A stretch of 64,000 bases of DNA from an uncultured Oscillospiraceae bacterium (GTDB taxonomy: Bacteria > Bacillota > Clostridia > Oscillospirales > Oscillospiraceae). The translations under genes and the position numbers were made by a program. The notes below the pieces were generated by a model that worked only from the letters and a program-made list of their open reading frames with translations, was not told the origin of the DNA and did no database searches. The stretch covers positions 1 through 64,000 of the forward strand of contig CAJULD010000004.1 in NCBI GenBank assembly GCA_910587505.1, given 5' to 3'. Shown here in pieces: positions 23,073 through 30,200 of this stretch (its first letter is position 1; each line of letters opens with the position of its first letter).

Positions 23073-23966
23073 TTGAAGAATAAGATAAAGCTGTCCGCTG
23101 CCGCCCGGCGGGAGGAGAACTGGGGCTGGTTCATGGTGGCCCCCACCATCATCGGCCTGATCGTACTGAATCTGTGGCCCTTCATTCAGACCGTTTACGC
23201 CAGCTTCTGCGAGCATCTGGGCTTCGGCCGCTATGAATTTATCGGCATTGGGAACTACGTCAAAATGTTCGGCAACACCGAGTTCTGGAAGGCCACCTGG
23301 AACACCATCTTCTTCTGTATCCTCACCGTGCCCGTGGGCGTGATCCTGGCCCTGTTCGTGGCCATGCTGCTTAACGCCAGGGTGAAGTTCAAAGGCGGCT
23401 TCCGTACCCTGTTCTTCCTGCCCCTGGTTTGCGCCCCCGCCGCCGTGGCCATGGTGTGGCGGTGGATCTTCAACGGCGAGTACGGCATCCTCAACCAGAT
23501 GCTGGGCCAGAATATCCAGTGGATTACCAACCCCAGAACCGCTGTGATCGCCGTGGCCATCGTCTCCGTATGGAGCAGCATCGGCTATGACGCGGTGCTG
23601 CTGCTGGCGGGCCTGCAGAACATCCCCCGGACCCTCTACGAGGCCAACAGCATCGATGGCGCGGGCAAGGTGCGGCAGTTCTTTACCATCACCCTGCCCA
23701 TGGTCTCCCCCACCATGTTCTCCGTACTCATCATGCGCCTGATGGCCTCCATGAAGGTGTACGACCTCATCTACATGATGGCCGACGAGACCAACCCGGC
23801 GCTGACGGACATGCAGAGCCTGATGTACCTGTTCTACCGCTCGTCCTTCGTAGCGGGCGAGCGGGGCTACGGTTCCGCCATCGTGGTGTGGACCGTGGGA
23901 CTGATCCTTCTGGTGACTCTCATCCAGTTCTGGGGCCAGAAGAAGTGGGTCACCTACGACATTTAA
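23073..23966 (+). CDS. Sugar ABC transporter permease, MalF-like
   Basis: This 297-aa inner-membrane protein is the first permease of a CUT1 importer. It has about six transmembrane helices, beginning with WGWFMVAPTIIGLIVLNLWPFIQT. Between the last ones is the EAA loop (YEANSIDGAGKVRQFFTITLP) that contacts the ATPase. AGGAGG lies upstream at normal spacing and the gene follows the binding-protein gene by 21 bases. No ATPase gene is in the locus, so it probably shares a multi-system MsmX/MsmK-type ATPase encoded elsewhere. Confidence 0.94.
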   Translation: MKNKIKLSAAARREENWGWFMVAPTIIGLIVLNLWPFIQTVYASFCEHLGFGRYEFIGIGNYVKMFGNTEFWKATWNTIFFCILTVPVGVILALFVAMLLNARVKFKGGFRTLFFLPLVCAPAAVAMVWRWIFNGEYGILNQMLGQNIQWITNPRTAVIAVAIVSVWSSIGYDAVLLLAGLQNIPRTLYEANSIDGAGKVRQFFTITLPMVSPTMFSVLIMRLMASMKVYDLIYMMADETNPALTDMQSLMYLFYRSSFVAGERGYGSAIVVWTVGLILLVTLIQFWGQKKWVTYDI

Positions 23967-23981
23967 GAGGGAGGCTTGGAC

Positions 23982-24827
23982 ATGAAAAGTACAGATTCCC
24001 TGCGGCGCTCCTATGCCATCAACAAGTTTTTCACCTATTTCTTTCTCATCCTGGGCGCGCTGATCATGGTGTTCCCCTTCGCGTGGATGATCCTCACCAG
24101 CTCCAAGACCGTAGCCGAGAGCGTACAGGTGGACCCCGTTGTCATCCTCCCCGCCAGGTGGATGCTGGACAACTTCAGGGATGCCATCGACTCTCTGCCC
24201 TTCGGCCACCTGTACTGGAATACTACGCTGATGGTGTTCTTCCGGGTGATCTGCGCGGTGCTCTTCAGCTCCATGGCCGGCTACGCCTTTGCCAAGCTGA
24301 AGTTCAGGGGCAAGAACCTCCTCTTCGGCATCGTGCTCATCCAGATGTCCCTGCCCAGCCAGATTTTCATCATTCCCCAGTACCAGATGGTGGCCAGGAT
24401 GGGGATGGCCAATACCATCTTCGCCCTGGTGTTCCCCGGTCTGGTCAGCGCCTTCGGCGTGTTCTTCCTGCGCCAGACCTATATGAGCATCCCGGACGAG
24501 ATTGGCGAGGCCGCCTATCTGGACGGATGCAACCAGTGGCAGACCTTCTATAAGGTCATGTTCCCCCTGACGGGCACCTCCGTGGCCGCCCTGACCATCT
24601 TTACCGCCGTGTTTGCCTATGGCGACCTGATGTGGCCTCTGGTGGTCAACTCCGACCTGAAGATGATGACCCTCTCCTCCGGCCTCTCCACCCTGAAAGG
24701 GCAGTTCACCACCAATTTCCCGGTGCTGATGGCCGGCTCCCTGCTGGCCATGCTGCCCATGGTGGTGCTGTATCTGATCTTCCAGCGCCAGTTCGTGGAG
24801 GGCATTGCCGGTACCGGCGGCAAGTAA
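23982..24827 (+). CDS. Sugar ABC transporter permease, MalG-like
   Basis: The 281-aa partner permease, with six predicted transmembrane segments and the EAA motif IGEAAYLDGCNQWQTFYKVMFPL. The N-terminal FTYFFLILGALIMVFPFAWMILTS is standard for MalG-like proteins. I chose the ATG at 23982: GGAGG lies 7 bases upstream; an in-frame TTG at 23976 would be too close to it. The two permeases form the membrane channel for the sugar brought by the lipoprotein encoded at 21762. Confidence 0.94.
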   Translation: MKSTDSLRRSYAINKFFTYFFLILGALIMVFPFAWMILTSSKTVAESVQVDPVVILPARWMLDNFRDAIDSLPFGHLYWNTTLMVFFRVICAVLFSSMAGYAFAKLKFRGKNLLFGIVLIQMSLPSQIFIIPQYQMVARMGMANTIFALVFPGLVSAFGVFFLRQTYMSIPDEIGEAAYLDGCNQWQTFYKVMFPLTGTSVAALTIFTAVFAYGDLMWPLVVNSDLKMMTLSSGLSTLKGQFTTNFPVLMAGSLLAMLPMVVLYLIFQRQFVEGIAGTGGK

Positions 24828-24929
24828 CGCCATTTTCCATTGCCTGCTTCTTCTCTTTCTCTTCGGCGGTCCCGGCGACATTCTGCCCGCCGGGGCCGCC
24901 ACATTTGTCATTTGAGTGAGGGATCTCCT

Positions 24930-27107
24930 ATGATTGTCTGTAAGGAACAAAGCGGGATATTTACCCTGCATACCCGCCGTACCACCTATCAAATGAAGGT
25001 GAACAGGTACGGCGTGCTGCTGCACACCTATTACGGACCCCGGGTCCGGGACTGCGACCTGTCCGGTCTGATCCGGCAGGCGGACCGGTCCTTCTCCCCC
25101 AATCCCGACGAGGCGGGGTCCGACCGGTCCTTCTCCCTGGATACGGCGCCCCAGGAGTATTCTACCTGCGGCGTGGGGGACTTCCGTCTGAGCTCCGTGG
25201 AATTTGAGCTGCCAAACGGCAGCCACGCGACGGATTTCCGGTACGCGGGCTGCCGGACGGAGCGGGGCAAGTACGCTCTGGAGGGCCTGCCCGCCTTCTA
25301 TGGAGAGGACGGGGAAACGCTGGTCATTATTCTGGAGGACGCCGCCGCCCATGCAGCCATTGAGTTGTACTACGGCGTACTGGAAGAATTCGACCTGATT
25401 ACCCGCGCCGTCCGGGTGGTCAACCGGGGAAGCGAAACGCTCCGGCTGTGCCGGTGCGCGTCGCTGTGCCTGGATTTTCTCCGGGCGGATATGGATTTCA
25501 TTACCTTCGACGGACGGCACGCCGCGGAGCGCTGTCTGAACCGGGCCCCGCTGCGGCCCGGCGTACAGAGCGCGGACAGCGTCCGCGGCGCCTCCAGCCA
25601 CCAGCACAATCCCTTTGTCATCCTCTGCGACGGCGACGCCGGCGAGGATCACGGCCTGTGCTATGGCGTCATGCTGCTTTACAGCGGCAACTTCTTGGCG
25701 GCGGCGGAACGGGACCAGTTTGAAAACAGCCGTCTGGTCATGGGGATTCATCCCCGCCACTTCTGCTGGAGCCTCGCGCCGGGGGAATCGTTTACCGCGC
25801 CGGAGGCGGCCATGGTCTGCTCCCCCGACGGCTTCGGAGAAATGAGCCGCCAGTTTCACCGGGCCATCCGGACCAGCCTGATCCGGGACGGACGGAGCCG
25901 GCAGCGCAAGCCGGTACTGGTGAACAACTGGGAGGCCACCTATTTCGACTTCGACACGGAGAAGCTGCTGTCCATTGCGCGTGAGGCGGCGGCGCTGGGG
26001 GTGGAGCTTTTCGTCCTGGACGACGGCTGGTTTGGCGCGCGCAGCGACGACAGCCGGGGACTGGGCGACTGGCAGGTGAACACGGACAAGCTCCCCGGCG
26101 GTCTGGAGTCGCTGGTCCCCCGGCTTCATGCGCTGGGCATGTCCTTCGGCATCTGGGTGGAGCCGGAAATGGTGAACGAGGACAGCGAGCTCTACCGGGC
26201 TCACCCCGACTGGGTCCTCCAGACGCCGGGACGGGCCCCCGCCCGTGGCCGTGGCCAGCTGGCGCTGGATTTCTCCCGCCGGGAGGTCCGGGACCACGTT
26301 TACGGCCAGCTCCGGCAGGTCCTCTCCAGCGCCCCTGTCTCCTATGTCAAATGGGACATGAACCGCAGTCTGACGGACGTGTGGTCCGCCGCGCTGCCTC
26401 CTGCGCGGCAGGGAGAAGTATACCACCGGTACGTGCTGGGCGTGTACGACATTCTGGAGCGGCTGCGGCGGGATTACCCGGACATCCTGCTGGAGGGCTG
26501 CTGCGGCGGCGGCGGCCGGTTTGACGGGGGGATGCTGTATTATACCCCCCAGATCTGGTGCAGCGACAATACCGACGCCATCGACCGCCTGCGCATCCAG
26601 TATGGCACCTCCTTCTGCTACCCGGTGTGCGCCATGGGGGCCCACGTGTCCGCCGTACCCAACGAGCAGAACGGCCGGATCACGCCCCTGGCGGCGCGGG
26701 GAATCGCGGCCATGAGCGGCGCATTCGGGTACGAGATGGACCTTGGCAGGTGCACGGCGGAGGAAAAAGAGGAGATCCGCCGTCAGATCGCAACCTGCAA
26801 GGCCCATTGGGAGCTGTTCCACTGGGGCGATTATTACCGGCTGACCGGTTCCTCCGGACCCTTTACCGCCTGGGAGCAGGTATCGCCCGACCGGCGGCAG
26901 GCCGTGGTTTCTCTGGTGTCCGGCGGCGCGCAGGCCGCGCCGCCGTTCCTGAACCTGAAGCTGAAGGGACTGGACCCCGCGAGGGAATACCGGATGAGCG
27001 ACGGCGGCGTTATGGGGGGCGACGTCCTCATGTCCGCCGGATATCCCCTTCCGCCGTTCCGGGGGGACTATCAGTCCATGCAGCTGTTTCTGGAAGCGGT
27101 GGAATAG
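24930..27107 (+). CDS. GH36 alpha-galactosidase
   Basis: Hydrolyses terminal alpha-1,6-galactose from melibiose, raffinose and related sugars. The 725-aa protein is a full GH36 enzyme: an N-terminal beta-sandwich, then the (beta/alpha)8 barrel with WEATYFDFDTEKLL, LDDGWFGARSDD, YVKWDMNR (nucleophile Asp476) and CSDNTDAIDRLRIQ (acid/base Asp546), close to the 478/548 pair of Geobacillus AgaA. The usual CASGGGRFD is CCGGGGRFD here. There is no signal peptide, so it acts in the cytoplasm on sugar imported by the neighbouring transporter. The ATG at 24930 is preceded by GAGTGAGGGA; the open frame further upstream is not family-like. Confidence 0.95.
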   Translation: MIVCKEQSGIFTLHTRRTTYQMKVNRYGVLLHTYYGPRVRDCDLSGLIRQADRSFSPNPDEAGSDRSFSLDTAPQEYSTCGVGDFRLSSVEFELPNGSHATDFRYAGCRTERGKYALEGLPAFYGEDGETLVIILEDAAAHAAIELYYGVLEEFDLITRAVRVVNRGSETLRLCRCASLCLDFLRADMDFITFDGRHAAERCLNRAPLRPGVQSADSVRGASSHQHNPFVILCDGDAGEDHGLCYGVMLLYSGNFLAAAERDQFENSRLVMGIHPRHFCWSLAPGESFTAPEAAMVCSPDGFGEMSRQFHRAIRTSLIRDGRSRQRKPVLVNNWEATYFDFDTEKLLSIAREAAALGVELFVLDDGWFGARSDDSRGLGDWQVNTDKLPGGLESLVPRLHALGMSFGIWVEPEMVNEDSELYRAHPDWVLQTPGRAPARGRGQLALDFSRREVRDHVYGQLRQVLSSAPVSYVKWDMNRSLTDVWSAALPPARQGEVYHRYVLGVYDILERLRRDYPDILLEGCCGGGGRFDGGMLYYTPQIWCSDNTDAIDRLRIQYGTSFCYPVCAMGAHVSAVPNEQNGRITPLAARGIAAMSGAFGYEMDLGRCTAEEKEEIRRQIATCKAHWELFHWGDYYRLTGSSGPFTAWEQVSPDRRQAVVSLVSGGAQAAPPFLNLKLKGLDPAREYRMSDGGVMGGDVLMSAGYPLPPFRGDYQSMQLFLEAVE

Positions 27108-27115
27108 CGCAGAAA

Positions 27116-27148
27116 AGACGGGAGAGCCGGTTGCCGGCTCTCCCGTCT
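27116..27148. terminator. Bidirectional terminator between alpha-galactosidase and AraC genes
   Basis: A 15-bp perfect stem (27116-27130 with 27134-27148) has TTTT following on the minus strand, making it strongest for the AraC gene; it probably also ends the plus-strand operon. Confidence 0.82.
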
Positions 27149-27155
27149 CGCTGCA

Positions 27156-28013
27156 TTATGTTCCCTTTTTGATCGGACGGTTTTCCTTTCTCCACTCTCT
27201 GGGCGGCAGGCCGTAGCGCTTCTTGAAGGCCTGAGAGAAGTGGAGCTGGTTGGGATATCCGCACCGGCGGGCAATGTCGCCGATGGGGTCGCTGGTGGTG
27301 CGCATCTGCTCCGCCGCCCTGGTCAGACGCAGGCGGATGATAAACTCCTGGGGCGTACAGCCGATGACTTCCTTGAAAAGCCTGCTGAAATAGCTCCGGT
27401 TGAGCTTACAGGCGTCGGCGATTTCCTCCACCGTAATGCCGCGGTGAAAATTCTGCTGAATAAAGGTAACCGCCTCCTGGATATAGAAGTCCCGCAGGGG
27501 GCCGCTCTGCCGCTCCCGGCGGGTGGAGGAGGACTGGACCAGCTCGTCCAGGAACAGGCACAGATGCCCCACCAGATGCAGGGGAGAGGCGTTGGCATGA
27601 TCGGAAATGTAGAGCATCCGGCTGCATACGCCCTCTCCCGCGCCGTTCTGAGGACGATAAATGGGCTGCGCCTGCCCCAGTCCGGCAGCCTCCAGATAGT
27701 CCGCCGCCCGCAGTCCGTCAAATTCCAGCCAGACATATTTCCAGGGCTGCCGCTCGTCGGCGCAGTAGGTGTTCACCAGACCGGGACAGATGAGGAATCC
27801 CTGCCCCGCCCCCAGCTGGTACCGGTGGGTCACGCCGCCGCTGTCGTTGGACAGCAGCGTCCCCTTCCCGGAAATGACATAGTGGAACAGATAGTGGTTG
27901 CGGACAAAGGGGCCGAAAGAGTACAGCGGCTCGCACTGCTCCCATCCGTACTGAAACAGACGGAAGTCCAGGAAATTGTCGTTGGGAAACATGGAGAAAG
28001 AGTAGTCGGACAT
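27156..28013 (-). CDS. AraC-family regulator with cupin-like sensor domain
   Basis: A 285-aa regulator with an N-terminal AraC-type cupin domain (NHYLFHYVISGKGTLLSND, then GQGFLICPGLVNTYCAD and WKYVWLEFDG), which normally binds a sugar. Its C-terminal double helix-turn-helix is FIQQNFHRGITVEEIADACKLN, then FKEVIGCTPQEFI and IGDIARRCGYPNQLHFSQAFKKRYGLPPREWRK. It resembles regulators of raffinose and melibiose genes (MsmR/RafR type), fitting the adjacent transporter and alpha-galactosidase. The start is uncertain: ATG at 28013 was chosen, while GTG at 28028 is also possible and neither has a strong ribosome site. Confidence 0.92.
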   Translation of the reverse strand: MSDYSFSMFPNDNFLDFRLFQYGWEQCEPLYSFGPFVRNHYLFHYVISGKGTLLSNDSGGVTHRYQLGAGQGFLICPGLVNTYCADERQPWKYVWLEFDGLRAADYLEAAGLGQAQPIYRPQNGAGEGVCSRMLYISDHANASPLHLVGHLCLFLDELVQSSSTRRERQSGPLRDFYIQEAVTFIQQNFHRGITVEEIADACKLNRSYFSRLFKEVIGCTPQEFIIRLRLTRAAEQMRTTSDPIGDIARRCGYPNQLHFSQAFKKRYGLPPREWRKENRPIKKGT

Positions 28014-28081
28014 AACATCGTCACTCACTTTCGTCAGAGCGGATCCTTCCGCTCAGCACCCAATTTACCTATCATTTTCAT

Positions 28082-28110
28082 ATTATAACATATCCTCCTC
28101 CATTTGTCAC
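28082..28110 (-). promoter_or_regulatory. Promoter of the AraC regulator
   Basis: On the minus strand GTGACA (28110-28105), a 17-base spacer and a perfect TATAAT (28087-28082), about 70 bases ahead of the AraC start. Confidence 0.75.
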
Positions 28111-28256
28111 GAATTGTTTTCAATTCCCGGCATTTTTTCAGTTTTCCGGAAAAATCCGGAGAAAATCAGAAGGCTTTTCCCCCGGAGTCTCCGGCGCGCA
28201 CCATTTCCGGAAAGAACGCATATAGTGTCAGTATGCCAGACAAGGAGGGGACGGAA

Positions 28257-30137
28257 ATGACCGTATCCAGTGGAGCGGGGCCGGTGATTGCCCTGGTGGG
28301 CAACCCCAATGTGGGAAAATCCACCATATTCAACGCCCTGACCAATCTGCGCCAGCATACCGGAAACTGGCCGGGAAAGACGGTGGAGACCGCGCGGGGC
28401 GCATATACATATCACGACAGAACCTATACCCTGGTGGATCTGCCGGGGGCCTACTCCCTCCACCCCGGCTCCGCCGAGGAGGAGGTTACAAGGGACTATC
28501 TGCTCTCCGGCGAGGCGGACGTGACGCTGGTGGTGGCGGATGCCACCTGCCTGACACGGAACCTGGCCCTGGCGCTTCAGGTTCTGGAGGCTGCCTGGCC
28601 GGTGGTGCTGTGCGTCAATCTGCTGGACGAGGCGGAAAAAAAGGGGATCACGGTGGACCTGGAGGCGCTGCGCCGGGAGCTGGGCTGCCCGGTGGTGGGA
28701 GCCGCCGCGCGGGGCGGCCGGGGACTGGATACGCTGCGGCAGACGCTGGAGGACGCGGCGCTGCACCCCGGCCCCCGTCCGGAGCGGCGTCTGGCGGCAG
28801 AGAGTGCCTGCCGCGGCTGCAGGGACTGCGGAGACTGCCTGACGGCGCTGGTCATGGCGCAGGCGGAGGCCATCGCCGCCAGGACGGTGGACATGGACCC
28901 GGAATCCGCCGCCCGCCGGGACCGGCGGCTGGACCGCCTGCTGACCAGCCGAAGAACCGGCATTCCGGTCATGCTTCTCCTTCTGGCAGGAATTCTGTGG
29001 CTGACGATGGTGGGGGCAAACATCCCGTCAGAGCTGCTCAGCGGGCTGCTCATGGGCTGGCAGGAGCCGCTGCGGGACGTCTTCCGGGCGCTGGACGCGC
29101 CCTGGTGGCTGGAGGGCGCGCTGGTGGACGGGATGTACCGGACGGTGGCCTGGGTGGTGTCGGTGATGCTGCCGCCCATGGCGATATTCTTTCCGCTGTT
29201 TACCCTGCTGGAGGACGCGGGCTATCTGCCCCGGGTGGCCTTCAATCTGGATCATTTCTTCCGGAAGGCGGGAGCCCATGGCCGCCAGAGCCTGACCATG
29301 TGCATGGGGCTGGGCTGCAACGCCTGCGGCGTCATGGGCTGCCGGATCATCCAGAGTCCCAGAGAGCGGCTGATCGCCATTCTGACCAACGCCTTTATTC
29401 CCTGCAACGGCCGCCTGCCCACGCTGACGGCGCTGATTGCCATGTTTTTTGTCGCCGGGTCCGGGCTGTGGAGCAGTCTGGCCTCCGCGGCGCTGCTGAT
29501 GGGCTGCATCGTGCTGGCGGTGGCCATGACGCTGTGGGCCAGCCGGCTGCTGGCTTCCACGGCGCTGCGGGGGGAAGCGTCCTCCTTTTCTCTGGAGCTG
29601 CCGCCCTACCGGGCCCCCCAGGTGGGGCAGGTGCTGGTGCGGTCCATCCTGGACCGGACGCTGTTCGTCCTTGGCCGGGCGGTGGCGGTGGCGGCCCCGG
29701 CGGGACTGCTGATCTGGATTGCCGCCAACGCCGTCATAGGGGAAGCGAGCGTCCTGACTCATCTGGCCGGATTCCTCCAGCCGCTGGGGGCTCTGATGGG
29801 CCTGGACGGCTTCATTCTGCTGGCCTTTCTGCTGGGCTTCCCCGCCAACGAGATCGTGGTGCCATGTATCCTGATGGGGTATCTCTCCACCGGGTCCCTG
29901 ACCGGCTACACCAGCCTCGCTCAGCTGCACGGGCTGCTGGCGGACAACGGGTGGACCGTCGCGACGGCGGTGTGCGCACTGATCTTTACCCTCTTCCATT
30001 TTCCCTGCGGAACCACCTGCGTCACCATTTTCAGAGAGACCAGGAGCCTGAAATGGACGGCGCTGGCAATTGCGCTGCCCACAGCGGCGGGCATGGGACT
30101 CTGTATTCTGATCCACGGCCTCTCCCTCCTCTTCTGA
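28257..30137 (+). CDS. feoB: FeoB-type ferrous iron transporter with a Cys cluster
   Basis: A 626-aa membrane GTPase of the FeoB family. The G domain has GNPNVGKST, a switch region with NWPGKTVETARG, DLPGAYSL and NLLDEAEKKG; it is followed by a helical segment and about eight transmembrane helices with Gate motifs (MGLGCNACGVMGCRI and IPCNGRLPTLTAL). Between the G domain and the membrane is CRGCRDCGDC (Cys185, 188, 191, 194), a possible metal or redox site. This sub-type, with GCNACG and CNGRLPT gates, differs from the second FeoB at 30201. The ATG at 28257 follows AAGGAGGGG. No FeoA is fused to it. Confidence 0.93.
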   Translation: MTVSSGAGPVIALVGNPNVGKSTIFNALTNLRQHTGNWPGKTVETARGAYTYHDRTYTLVDLPGAYSLHPGSAEEEVTRDYLLSGEADVTLVVADATCLTRNLALALQVLEAAWPVVLCVNLLDEAEKKGITVDLEALRRELGCPVVGAAARGGRGLDTLRQTLEDAALHPGPRPERRLAAESACRGCRDCGDCLTALVMAQAEAIAARTVDMDPESAARRDRRLDRLLTSRRTGIPVMLLLLAGILWLTMVGANIPSELLSGLLMGWQEPLRDVFRALDAPWWLEGALVDGMYRTVAWVVSVMLPPMAIFFPLFTLLEDAGYLPRVAFNLDHFFRKAGAHGRQSLTMCMGLGCNACGVMGCRIIQSPRERLIAILTNAFIPCNGRLPTLTALIAMFFVAGSGLWSSLASAALLMGCIVLAVAMTLWASRLLASTALRGEASSFSLELPPYRAPQVGQVLVRSILDRTLFVLGRAVAVAAPAGLLIWIAANAVIGEASVLTHLAGFLQPLGALMGLDGFILLAFLLGFPANEIVVPCILMGYLSTGSLTGYTSLAQLHGLLADNGWTVATAVCALIFTLFHFPCGTTCVTIFRETRSLKWTALAIALPTAAGMGLCILIHGLSLLF

Positions 30138-30156
30138 CTGCCGCGCAGCCAAATAT

Positions 30157-30195
30157 CAGGCCGCCGGTTCTGTACGAAGCAGAACCGGCGGCCTG
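30157..30195. terminator. Terminator between the two convergent feoB genes
   Basis: A 16-bp perfect stem (30157-30172 with 30180-30195) and a 7-base loop is followed by AAAAA on the plus strand. It lies between convergent genes and probably insulates them. Confidence 0.78.
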
Positions 30196-30200
30196 AAAAA

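Noticed and set aside
21714..26822. A 1702-codon open frame on the minus strand
   Set aside because: It lies antisense to the ABC transporter and alpha-galactosidase genes, is full of His/Gly/Val runs, and has no recognisable domain. In GC-rich coding DNA the antisense frame often stays open because of third-position bias.
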